The notes under the pieces are model-generated. The model searched no databases and was not told where the DNA came from. It saw only the letters and a program-made list of their open reading frames with translations. From Lysobacter_F sp035645555 (lineage in GTDB: Bacteria > Pseudomonadota > Gammaproteobacteria > Xanthomonadales > Xanthomonadaceae): a DNA stretch of 28,720 nucleotides. This document shows, in pieces, positions 7,891-18,135 of the stretch. The stretch covers positions 1 through 28,720 of the forward strand of contig DASQMI010000034.1 of assembly GCA_035645555.1 (NCBI GenBank), in the 5' to 3' direction. The position numbers were made by a program, and so were the translations under genes. The first letter of the stretch is position 1. Each line of letters starts with the position of its first letter.

Positions 7891-10203
7891 TCAGGAGGAC
7901 CCCGGCACGCCTTGTGCGATCGGAGCCACCTTCAAACCGGGTGCCCACACGCCCGCCTCGTCCGCCGTCGTGGCCGGACGCAGGCTCGCCAGCGTGTCCG
8001 CGACCCGACGGCAGGGGTCGTCCCCGCCGTCGGGCAAGCACAACGCTTGGTACGCCGAACGGTCGGAAAGCAATGTCAAGACGTGCGTGGCGATACCGTC
8101 GGCGTCGGCCCGGACCGGCACCACGTTGCTGGCGGCGGAGGCCAGCCGGGCGTCTTCGGGCTGGATCAGCAGGACCGGCTTGCCCAGCGTGGCCACGTGC
8201 TCGACGGTCTCGGTGGAACTGGCCAGCAGGATGTCCGCGCGGTCCAGCAGGCAGGCGAACGCCAGGTAGTCCGCGGGCGCGAGCATGTGCACGTTGCCGA
8301 ACTCGCGCTGCAGCGCGCTGCGCCGGGCCAGGTCGGGGTCGTCGAGCGAGCAGACGATGTCCACGTCCGGCCGCTGGCTGGCGATCCGCGCCAGCGCCCG
8401 GTACAGCGGTGTGAACGCGTTGATCAGCCGGCCACAGCACGCCACCAGCAGCACCGGCCGCGACGGCCGCAGGAAGCCGAACTGCCGCATCACCCGCGCG
8501 CGCAGTTCCTCGTCCTGCTCGATGCGCTGCACCGCCGCGCGCAGCGACGCGCTTGCGGCGTTACGCGCCAGCACCACGCGGTCGGCCGGGATGCCGGTCT
8601 CGATCAGCCGGCGCTCGGCATGCTCGGTCGGCGCGATGTGGATGGTCGCGAGCAGGCTGCTGAGCTTGCGATTGACCGCATCCACGCGCGCGCCGGTCGG
8701 TTCGTCCGGCAGGCCGGGTTCGATGCGCGCAATCGGGATGCGCTGTGCGAACGCCGCCAGCGCGGCCGCCACCGTCGCCGGCGAGTCGCCCGGCACCACC
8801 ACCACGTCGGGCCTGATCTCGCCGAGCACCCGCTTCATGCCCTCCACGGCTTCCGCGGTCACCTCGGCCGAGGTGGCCTGCCGCACGTCGACCTGCACGT
8901 CGGGCGCGATGCCGAACATCTCCAGCACCCGCGCCTGCACGTCGTGCGCGTCGGACGCCACGCAGATCCGGGTCTCGAAGCGGCCGTCCTGCTCGAGCTG
9001 GCGCGCGATCGGCGCCAGCTGGATGGTCTCCGGCGAGCTGCCGACCACGCACAGCGCGCGCACCTGGACCGGCGGCGTGTCGAGCGTCTGCGGCTGGGTA
9101 TCCAGCGCGGTCACCGCCACGTCGATGGCGACGCTGCCGGGACGCACTTCGATGCCGTCGCGCCGCACCAGCAGGCGCGCACGCTCCAGGCCGCGCTGGA
9201 AGAACAGCACGTAGGCCGCCAGCACCGAGGCGAACACCAGCAGGTTGAGCAGATCCGGCAGCTCGCGCAGCGCGTAGCCCAGCGCGACCAGCGACAGCGA
9301 CATCGCCACGATCACCGCCAGCGCCACCCGCGGCGACAGACCGGCGTCGAGCAGCAGGTGATGCAGATGCTGCCGATCGGGCTTGAACACCGACACCCCG
9401 CGCCGCCAGCGGCGGTACATCACGCCGAGCGTGTCCATCACCGGCACCGCCACGCACCACAGCGCGTCCACCGGCGCGAGCCGGGCGACCGTGCTGTGCG
9501 ACAGGAAGATCAGGCTCCACGCGAGCAGGAAGCCGATCAGCGTGCTGCCGGCGTCGCCCATGAACACCTTGCGGCCGTCCGGCCACCCGAGGTTGACGCA
9601 CAGGTACGGCACGATCGCGGCGAACAGCAGCTGCAGGAGCAGCAGCACACCGGCCATCGCGCCGCCGGTGCCGGCGAACAGGAAGATCGCGGCGATCGCC
9701 ACCATGGTGACGCTGCCGGCCAGGCCGTCGATGCCGTCGAGCATGTTGAACGCGTTGATCAGGCCGATCACGCCGAACACGCTGAGCGGAATGCCGAGCA
9801 CGCCGAGCATCAGCGGCTGGTCGCCGAACAGCATGCCCGCATGATCGAGGTAGAGGCCGCTGCCGATGGCGACCATCAGCGCGGCGATCGCCTGCACGCC
9901 GAGGCGCAACTTGACGCTGAGATCGAACATGTCGTCGAGCACGCCGACGATCACGATCAACCCGCTGGGAATCATCAACGTGGCGATCACGCGGTCGACG
10001 TAGCCCACGTAGCTCAGGCCCACCACCGTGCCGAGAAAGAAGCACAACCCGCCGATCAGCGGGACGCGGCCACGGTGGCGCTTGCGCTCGTTCGGCTTGT
10101 CCACCAGTCCGAGGCGGCGCGCCAGTGGACGGGCGGTGAAGATGAGAAACAGGGTGACTGCCAGCGCAATTGCACTCGCGGCCTCAAGCTTGGCTTCGTC
10201 CAT
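7891..10203 (-). CDS. WecA-like polyprenyl-phosphate sugar-1-P transferase fused to a degenerate WecB-like epimerase domain
   Basis: 770 aa, ATG start. Residues 1-340 are a multi-span membrane transferase of the WecA/MraY superfamily with all signature residues at the E. coli WecA numbers: Asp90-Asp91 (LDDMFD), Asp156 and Asp159 (NMLDGIDG), MGDAGS (215-220) and His279 in HLHH. This half should load a sugar-1-phosphate on undecaprenyl phosphate and start polymer synthesis. After a basic linker, residues 381-742 align with UDP-GlcNAc 2-epimerase (WecB): a Rossmann start VVGSSPETIQLAPI, PGDSPAT (Asp473), RIEPGL (Glu495) and LGKPVLL. However, the PEE motif reads VDA (Asp508), the catalytic His of HRRES is Cys590, and the UDP-binding DSGGIQEE reads SSTETVEH. 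The second half is therefore probably inactive as an epimerase and may bind a nucleotide sugar or act as a regulatory partner. It is the first gene of the polysaccharide operon. Confidence 0.88.
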   Translation of the reverse strand: MDEAKLEAASAIALAVTLFLIFTARPLARRLGLVDKPNERKRHRGRVPLIGGLCFFLGTVVGLSYVGYVDRVIATLMIPSGLIVIVGVLDDMFDLSVKLRLGVQAIAALMVAIGSGLYLDHAGMLFGDQPLMLGVLGIPLSVFGVIGLINAFNMLDGIDGLAGSVTMVAIAAIFLFAGTGGAMAGVLLLLQLLFAAIVPYLCVNLGWPDGRKVFMGDAGSTLIGFLLAWSLIFLSHSTVARLAPVDALWCVAVPVMDTLGVMYRRWRRGVSVFKPDRQHLHHLLLDAGLSPRVALAVIVAMSLSLVALGYALRELPDLLNLLVFASVLAAYVLFFQRGLERARLLVRRDGIEVRPGSVAIDVAVTALDTQPQTLDTPPVQVRALCVVGSSPETIQLAPIARQLEQDGRFETRICVASDAHDVQARVLEMFGIAPDVQVDVRQATSAEVTAEAVEGMKRVLGEIRPDVVVVPGDSPATVAAALAAFAQRIPIARIEPGLPDEPTGARVDAVNRKLSSLLATIHIAPTEHAERRLIETGIPADRVVLARNAASASLRAAVQRIEQDEELRARVMRQFGFLRPSRPVLLVACCGRLINAFTPLYRALARIASQRPDVDIVCSLDDPDLARRSALQREFGNVHMLAPADYLAFACLLDRADILLASSTETVEHVATLGKPVLLIQPEDARLASAASNVVPVRADADGIATHVLTLLSDRSAYQALCLPDGGDDPCRRVADTLASLRPATTADEAGVWAPGLKVAPIAQGVPGSS

Positions 10204-10611
10204 GTCGGGTCTCTGCAGCCGTTCTTGTTGTCGCGGTCGCCACGTTGCGTTGAGGACGCATCACGGCGTGCACGTTGTCCGCTCGCGCCTGTCCGCTAGG
10301 AGACGGGACGTCGTTCATCCCGTTGCGATCAAGGCGAGCCTGCCGTCACGCGAAGACGTTCGGCTGTCGCAAGGCTAGGTGGCCCGACTTGATGAGGAAG
10401 TCAAAATCAGACGATTTTTTAATGTCTGACTGAACGCTCATCGGGTGTTCATCGCCGCGGCCGACGGAGCGGGCATGGGCGCGAGACACGTGCATGCCGG
10501 CGTGTGCGCAGGACGCGCACAGCGCACCCGCGTCGGTGTCGATGCTGTGTGTACGCGCAGCGACGCTGTACGACGGCGCGCGCGCTTGCAGCGACGGCGG
10601 ATGGCGATACA
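10204..10611. other. Non-coding control region upstream of the polysaccharide operon
   Basis: About 400 bases with no convincing gene. On the minus strand it contains the AT-rich palindrome at 10407-10429, a TTGACT (10398-10403) without a good -10 partner, and a leader inverted repeat ACGGGA-N9-TCCCGT (10303-10323). A 31-codon minus-strand frame (10346-10441) begins with ATG at the palindrome but lacks a ribosome-binding site. The rest, to the tRNA terminator, is GC-rich and shows nothing recognisable. Confidence 0.6.
10407..10429. promoter_or_regulatory. AT-rich palindrome, candidate operator of the polysaccharide operon
   Basis: The perfect inverted repeat TCAGAC-N11-GTCTGA has an AT-rich centre (GATTTTTTAAT). 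It lies about 205 bases upstream of the first polysaccharide gene in an island of low GC, where a promoter would be expected. Two 6-bp half-sites one to two helical turns apart suit a dimeric regulator. The regulator is unknown. Confidence 0.4.
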
Positions 10612-10649
10612 CGAAAAAGAAAAGGCCCGCAGGCGAACCTGCGGGCCTT
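10612..10649 (-). terminator. Intrinsic terminator of tRNA-Thr
   Basis: Minus strand: AAGGCCCGCAGG, loop TTCG, CCTGCGGGCCTT, then TTCTTTTTC. The long GC stem with a TTCG tetraloop starts seven bases after the encoded CCA end. Confidence 0.92.
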
Positions 10650-10656
10650 CGAAGGC

Positions 10657-10732
10657 TGGTGCCGGAAATAGGATTCGAACCTACGACCTACGCATTACGA
10701 ATGCGCCGCTCTACCAGCTGAGCTATTCCGGC
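10657..10732 (-). tRNA. tRNA-Thr (anticodon CGT)
   Basis: 76 nt including an encoded CCA. On the minus strand the acceptor GCCGGAA pairs with TTCCGGC with discriminator A. The D arm is GCTC/GAGC; the anticodon arm is GCGCA-TTCGTAA-TGCGT, giving anticodon CGT, which reads ACG; the variable loop is AGGTC; the T arm is GTAGG-TTCGAAT-CCTAT. All stems pair, with G-T wobbles only at the ends of the anticodon and T stems. It follows ispH on the same strand but has its own promoter and terminator. Confidence 0.97.
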
Positions 10733-10743
10733 GAGAGCCGCGC

Positions 10744-10772
10744 AGTGTAGGCCCGGCGTGACGATTGGTCAA
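10744..10772 (-). promoter_or_regulatory. Sigma70-type promoter of tRNA-Thr
   Basis: Minus strand TTGACC (10767-10772), a 17-base spacer, then TACACT (10744-10749). The expected start is near 10737, about five bases before the mature tRNA 5' end. A GC-rich discriminator (GCGCGG) follows the -10, as is common in stringently controlled stable RNA promoters. The -35 element contains the stop codon of ispH. Confidence 0.8.
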
Positions 10773-11719
10773 TCGACCAGGGTGAGCCGCAGCTCTTTGG
10801 GCAGCGCGAACACCATGTTCTCCGGCTCGCCGTCCAGCTCGCGGACGGCGTCCGCACCGAGCGCGCGCAGGCGCTCGAGCACACCGCGCACCAGCACGTC
10901 CGGCGCCGACGCGCCGGCCGTCACCCCGACGCAGCGGCGGCCCGCGACCCAGGCCGGATCGATCTCGGCGGCACCGTCAATCAGGTAGGCCGGCACGCCC
11001 TCGCGCTCGGCCAGCTCGCGCAGGCGGTTGGAGTTGGAGCTGTTGGGCGAACCCACCACCAGCACCAGATCGCAATGGCGGGCGAGCTCGCGCACCGCGT
11101 CCTGGCGGTTCTGGGTGGCGTAGCAGATGTCGTCGTTCTTCGGCCCCTGGATGGCCGGGAACTTGGCGCGCAGCGCCGCGATCACCGCGCGCGTGTCGTC
11201 CACCGACAGCGTGGTCTGCGTCGTGTAGGCGATGTTGTCCGGCTGGGAGACCTGCAGCGCGGCGACGTCGTCGATGTCCTCGACCAGATAGATGTGGCCG
11301 CCGCCGGCCTCGCGCTGCCACTGCCCCATCGTGCCCTCGACCTCCGGGTGGCCGGCGTGGCCGATCAGCACCACGTCGCGGCCGGCGCGGCAATGCCGCG
11401 AGACCTCCATGTGCACCTTGGTCACCAGCGGGCAGGTGGCGTCGAACACCTTCAGCCCGCGGCGGTCGGCCTCGGCACGCACCGCCTGGGACACGCCGTG
11501 GGCGCTGAAGATGACCGTCGCGCCATCCGGCACCTCGTCCAGCTCCTCGACGAACACCGCGCCGCGGCTGCGCAGGTCCTCGACCACGAAGCGGTTGTGC
11601 ACCACTTCGTGGCGCACGTAGATCGGCGGGCCGAGCGTTTCGATCGCGCGCTTGACAATCTCGATGGCGCGGTCGACGCCGGCGCAGAAGCCGCGGGGAT
11701 TGGCGAGCAGGACGTCCAT
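10769..11719 (-). CDS. ispH: 4-hydroxy-3-methylbut-2-enyl diphosphate reductase
   Basis: 316 aa, ATG start, full length for the family. This cytoplasmic [4Fe-4S] enzyme performs the last step of the MEP pathway, converting HMBPP to IPP and DMAPP. The three cluster-ligand cysteines sit in NPRGFCAGVDRA (Cys12), DATCPLVTKVH and NDDICYATQNRQ. Substrate-binding motifs EVVHNRFVV, FSAHGVS, GHAGHPEVEGTMGQW and VVGSPNSSNSNRL are intact. It lies 20 bases after lspA and is the last protein gene of the ribF-ileS-lspA-ispH run; the product feeds undecaprenyl phosphate needed by MurJ substrates and by the polysaccharide operon. Confidence 0.97.
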   Translation of the reverse strand: MDVLLANPRGFCAGVDRAIEIVKRAIETLGPPIYVRHEVVHNRFVVEDLRSRGAVFVEELDEVPDGATVIFSAHGVSQAVRAEADRRGLKVFDATCPLVTKVHMEVSRHCRAGRDVVLIGHAGHPEVEGTMGQWQREAGGGHIYLVEDIDDVAALQVSQPDNIAYTTQTTLSVDDTRAVIAALRAKFPAIQGPKNDDICYATQNRQDAVRELARHCDLVLVVGSPNSSNSNRLRELAEREGVPAYLIDGAAEIDPAWVAGRRCVGVTAGASAPDVLVRGVLERLRALGADAVRELDGEPENMVFALPKELRLTLVD

Positions 11720-11739
11720 GCGCGGATTCTACGCGGCCT

Positions 11740-12237
11740 TCACTGAGCGGCGGCCTGCGGCCGGGTGAACAGGCCGAACACGGCAATGCCGACCGCGCCG
11801 GCGACGATCGCCGAGTCCGCCACGTTGAACGCCGGCCAGTAATGGTCGCGCCAGTACCACTGGATGAAGTCGATCACGTGGCCGTGCACCAGCCGGTCGA
11901 TCAGGTTGCCGATCGCCCCGCCGATGACCAGCGCGAACGGCAGCGCGGTCTTCCAGTCGTGGCGCGGGGTGCGCCTCAGCCAGCCGGTCAGCACCATGGT
12001 GATCGCCACCGCCAGCGCGGCGAACAGGTACTGCTGCCAGCCGCCGGCGTCGCTGAGGAAGCTGAACGCCGCACCGGTGTTGTAGGTGCGGTACCAGTTC
12101 CAGAAGCCGTCGATTACCGGCACGGGGGTGTGCTCGGGCAGCGCCACGAGCACCCACTGCTTGGTGAGCTGGTCGAGCGCGACCACGACAGCGGAGAGCA
12201 GCAGCCAGGGCAGCGCGTTGCGGGAGGGATGGCGCAT
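11740..12237 (-). CDS. lspA: Prolipoprotein signal peptidase (signal peptidase II)
   Basis: 165 aa. I take the ATG at 12235-12237 with AAGGAGAG about nine bases upstream; the longer frame into ileS is a shadow. This inner-membrane aspartyl protease cleaves the signal peptide of diacylglyceryl prolipoproteins before the lipidated Cys. Four membrane segments are visible (LLLSAVVVALDQL, LFAALAVAITMVL, ALVIGGAIGNLI, IVAGAVGIAVFGLF). The catalytic aspartates lie in GNLIDRL and FNVADSAI, and YNTGAAFSF is the conserved periplasmic motif. It is spaced 20 bases from both ileS and ispH. Confidence 0.96.
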   Translation of the reverse strand: MRHPSRNALPWLLLSAVVVALDQLTKQWVLVALPEHTPVPVIDGFWNWYRTYNTGAAFSFLSDAGGWQQYLFAALAVAITMVLTGWLRRTPRHDWKTALPFALVIGGAIGNLIDRLVHGHVIDFIQWYWRDHYWPAFNVADSAIVAGAVGIAVFGLFTRPQAAAQ

Positions 12238-12257
12238 GGGGCGGACTCTCCTTGGCC

Positions 12258-15109
<2,852 letters not shown>

Positions 15110-15113
<4 letters not shown>

Positions 15114-16063
15114 GCGGTCACTCGTTCTTGTTGTGCTTGCGTTAGCAGGGCGCGCGCTTGGGCGGCATCGCGGTCCATCTGGGCGACCAGACTGGGCAGG
15201 TCGGGGAACCGGCGCTCATCGCGCAGGCGGGCAACGAACTCCACGCGCAGGCGCTGACCGTAGAGGTGGCCGGCGAAATCGAGCAAATGCGCCTCAAGCA
15301 GCGGCTCGACACCGTACACCGTGGGCCGCGTGCCCAGGCTCGACACCGACGGCCATGGCGCCTCGCCCACCCCGTACACCCAAGTGGCGAAGATGCCCGT
15401 CAGCGCCGGGCGCTTGCCATGGAACGCGAGGTTGGCGGTCGGATAGCCGAGCCGGCGCCCAAGCTGGCGGCCGTAGCCGACCCGGCGTGCGATCGCGTAC
15501 GGCCGCCCGAGCAACCGCGCGGCGCGGGCGAAATCGCCGTCCGCCAACGCGGCCCGGATGGCGCTGCTGGACACCCGCTCTCCGTCGAGCGCGACCGGCG
15601 CGATCTCGCCGGCGACGAAGCCGAGTTCGCGGCCCAGCGCCTGCAGCAGCGCGAGATCGCCGCCGCGGCCCTTGCCGAACCGGAACCCCGGCCCGACCCA
15701 CACCTCGCGCGCGCCCAGGCGCTCGACCAGCACGCGCCGCACGAACGTGGCCGCATCCATCGCGCTCAGGCGGGCGTCGAAACGCAGCAGACCGACCTGG
15801 TCCGCGCCGAGCGCCCACAGGCCTTCGACCTTCTCGCGCGCCGACTGCAGGCGCGGCGGCGGATCGTTCGGCGCGAAGAACTCGCGCGGGAGCGGCTCGA
15901 AGCTCAACGCCACCGCGGGCACGCCAAGCGCGCGGGCGCGCCCGACGGCATGGCGCACCAGCGCCTGATGGCCCAGATGCAGGCCATCGAACGCGCCGAT
16001 GCAGATCACGCTGCCGAGCGGGCACCGCGTCGGACCCTCGACGTCCCGAAACAGCCTGCTCAT
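15110..16063 (-). CDS. ribF: Bifunctional riboflavin kinase / FAD synthetase
   Basis: 317 aa from the ATG at 16061-16063; the longer frame upstream runs through non-coding sequence. The N-terminal nucleotidyltransferase (FMN adenylyltransferase) has IGAFDGLHLGHQAL and SSSAIR motifs. The C-terminal flavokinase has GRRLGYPTANL, GIFATWVYG, SLGTRPTV and EAHLLDFAGHLYGQ. It converts riboflavin to FMN and FAD in the cytoplasm. The stop overlaps the ileS start. A TATACT (16072-16077) sits nine bases before the ATG and resembles a -10 element, but no good -35 is seen and the leader would be almost absent. Confidence 0.96.
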
Positions 16064-16103
16064 CGGCGCAGAGTATAGCGGCCGCGGCCTTGCGCTCCCG
16101 CGC

Positions 16104-17672
16104 TCAGTGACGCAGATGACGCGGGCGCAGGCCGAGCGCCAGCAGCGTCGCGCCGTACGCGCCGGCACCCGCGCCGACCGCGACCAGCAGCCACAGCACG
16201 CGGTGCGTCCAGTCGAGCGCGGCCCACGCCCCTACGTGGTGGCGCACCACCAGCAGGATCGCCGTCATCACCGCAAGCCCGACGCCGATGCGCAGCATCC
16301 AGCGCCCCCAGCCCGGCTCCGCGACGTAAAGGCCCTCGCGCCGCAGCGCGCGCCACAGCAGCCAGGCGTTGAGCACGCCCGCGAGCGCGGTCGCCGCGGC
16401 GATGCCGGCATGCGCGTACGGCACCTGCATCCGCCACATCGGCGTGACGATCGCCACCGTCAGCACCACGTTGGCGATCACCGTGCGCACCGCGGCCCGC
16501 ATCGGCGTGCGGGTGTCCTGGCGCGCGTAGAACGCCGGCAGCAGCACCTTGCTGAGCATGAACGTGGGAATTCCCACGCTCATCGCGACCAGCGCGTACC
16601 CCACCATCCGGGTGTCATGGGCGGTGAACTCGCCGTAGCGGAACAGCGTGGCGGTCAGCGGCTCGGCGAGCAGCGCGAGCCCCAGCGCCGCCGGCAGCCC
16701 TACCAGCAGCACCACCCGCAGCCCCCAGTCCAGCGCCCGCGAATACCCGGCAGCGTCCGCATCGGCATGATGCCGCGACAGCTGCGGCAGGATCACGGTG
16801 CCCACCGCGACGCCGAACAGCCCGAGCGGCAGCTCGGTCAGCCGGTCCGAGTAGTACAGCCACGACTGCGCCTCGGCGACCAGCAGCGAGGCGAACACCG
16901 TGCCCACCAGCAGGTTCACCTGCGCCACCGACGAGGAGAACACGGTCGGCAGCATCAGCCGCGCCACCCGCCGCACCCCCTCGTGGCGAAGGCCGAAGCG
17001 CAGCCGCGGGCGCAGCCCCCAGCGCGCCATTGCCGGCCACAGCACCGCGAGCTGCAGCGCGCCGGCGGCCACCACGCCCCAGGCCAGCGCCTTCTCGGGC
17101 ACGCCGAACAGCCCGGCCAGCAGCAGCATCGCCGCGATCACCGCGAGGTTGTGCAGCACCGGCGTCAGCGCCGGCAGGCCGAAATGGCGGAACGTGTTGA
17201 GCACCGCCCCGGCCAGGGCGGTCATCGAGATGAAGGCGAGGTACGGGAAGGTGATCCGCAGCATCTCGGCGGTCAACGGCAACAGCTCCGCGTTGTGGTC
17301 GCCGGCGAACAGCAGGAACAGCCGCGCGATCCACGGCGCCAGCAGCATCCCCAACCCGGTAACCACCACCACCGCGGCGAGCAGCGCGCCGGCGACGTGG
17401 TCGAGGAAATCCTGCAGCGCCCGCTCGTCGCCCTTCTGCTTCAGCTCCGACAGCACCGGCACGAACGCCGAGGAGAACGAGCCCTCGGCGAAGATCCGGC
17501 GCAGGTAGTTCGGGATCCGGTAGGCCACCACGAACGCGCTGACCGCGGCGCTGGTGCCGAACAGCGTGGCCTGCAGGTTGTCGCGCACGTAGCCGGCGAT
17601 ACGCGACAACAAGGTCATCGCGCTGAACACCGCCGTGGAGCGCAGCATCCCGGACCGCCGTGCGCCGCTCAC
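16104..17672 (-). CDS. murJ: Lipid II flippase MurJ (MviN)
   Basis: 522 aa if started at the GTG at 17670-17672, which has GGGGGA about seven bases upstream; an in-frame TTG at 17706-17708 would add 12 residues and an ATG at 17646-17648 would remove 8. The protein is a MOP-superfamily polytopic membrane protein with about 14 hydrophobic segments. Family motifs are SRIAGYVRDNLQATLFG, RIPNYLRRIFAEGSFSSAFVPV, and PYLAFISMTALAGAVLNTF. It flips lipid II across the inner membrane for peptidoglycan synthesis. It is divergent from rpsT and 40 bases upstream of ribF. Confidence 0.95.
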   Translation of the reverse strand: MSGARRSGMLRSTAVFSAMTLLSRIAGYVRDNLQATLFGTSAAVSAFVVAYRIPNYLRRIFAEGSFSSAFVPVLSELKQKGDERALQDFLDHVAGALLAAVVVVTGLGMLLAPWIARLFLLFAGDHNAELLPLTAEMLRITFPYLAFISMTALAGAVLNTFRHFGLPALTPVLHNLAVIAAMLLLAGLFGVPEKALAWGVVAAGALQLAVLWPAMARWGLRPRLRFGLRHEGVRRVARLMLPTVFSSSVAQVNLLVGTVFASLLVAEAQSWLYYSDRLTELPLGLFGVAVGTVILPQLSRHHADADAAGYSRALDWGLRVVLLVGLPAALGLALLAEPLTATLFRYGEFTAHDTRMVGYALVAMSVGIPTFMLSKVLLPAFYARQDTRTPMRAAVRTVIANVVLTVAIVTPMWRMQVPYAHAGIAAATALAGVLNAWLLWRALRREGLYVAEPGWGRWMLRIGVGLAVMTAILLVVRHHVGAWAALDWTHRVLWLLVAVGAGAGAYGATLLALGLRPRHLRH

Positions 17673-17699
17673 CGCCGTCCCCCGGCCAGCGCCGTCAGG

Positions 17700-17728
17700 T
17701 TGACGCAACCCATTGAATCGCCCATACT
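17700..17728 (+). promoter_or_regulatory. Sigma70-type promoter of rpsT
   Basis: TTGACG (17700-17705), 17 bases, CATACT (17723-17728); expected start near 17735, giving a leader of about 48 bases. The -35 lies just upstream of the divergent murJ start, so the two genes share a very short control region. Confidence 0.75.
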
Positions 17729-17782
17729 TTCCGGTCTGATTTCAGGCAACCCCATCCCAACCCCAGTTTCCAGGATTTTCCC

Positions 17783-18055
17783 GTGGCCAACATCAAGTCC
17801 GCCAAGAAGCGCGCCAAGCAGGCGATCGTGCGCAATGCCCGCAACGCCAGCCAGCGTTCGATGCTGCGCACCGCCGTCAAGAAGGTGCTGAAGGCTCTCA
17901 ACGCGAACGACGCCGCCGGCGCCGAGGCCGCTTTCGCCAGCGCCCAGCCGATCCTCGATCGCATGAGTGCGCGCGGTCTGATCCACAAGAACAAGGCGGC
18001 GCGCCACAAGAGCCGCCTCAACGCCCGCATCAAGGCGCTGAAGACCGCCGCCTGA
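17783..18055 (+). CDS. rpsT: 30S ribosomal protein S20
   Basis: 90 aa, GTG start with AGGA seven bases upstream. Sequence MANIKSAKKRAKQA, RNASQRSMLRTAVKKV and the Lys/Arg/Ala-rich C-terminus (RHKSRLNARIKAL) identify S20, which binds 16S rRNA early in small-subunit assembly. The non-ATG start is notable because E. coli rpsT uses TTG as part of its autogenous translational control. It is followed by a strong terminator shared with the convergent obgE. Confidence 0.97.
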   Translation: MANIKSAKKRAKQAIVRNARNASQRSMLRTAVKKVLKALNANDAAGAEAAFASAQPILDRMSARGLIHKNKAARHKSRLNARIKALKTAA

Positions 18056-18078
18056 TTGCGGCGATTGTGGGTTGCACG

Positions 18079-18106
18079 GAAAAACCCGGCTCCGGCCGGG
18101 TTTTTT
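18079..18106. terminator. Bidirectional terminator between rpsT and obgE
   Basis: AAAACCCGGC-TCCG-GCCGGG followed by six T on plus; on minus the same stem is followed by a run of five T from the plus-strand A tract. It serves both convergent genes. Confidence 0.9.
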
Positions 18107-18135
18107 CGTGGCCGTGAACCGGGCGGCGGCCGCCA

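Noticed and set aside
7786..10299. Plus-strand frame of 837 codons
   Set aside because: Antisense of the WecA/WecB fusion; His/Arg/Gln repeats reflect complementary codons of membrane segments.
10442..10612. Longer version of the small frame upstream of the polysaccharide operon
   Set aside because: The extra codons are Ala/Arg/His-rich and run into the tRNA terminator; only the last 31 codons look unusual.
16072..16077. TATACT before ribF as a promoter -10
   Set aside because: No acceptable -35 at 16-18 bases, and the start site would be within about three bases of the ATG.
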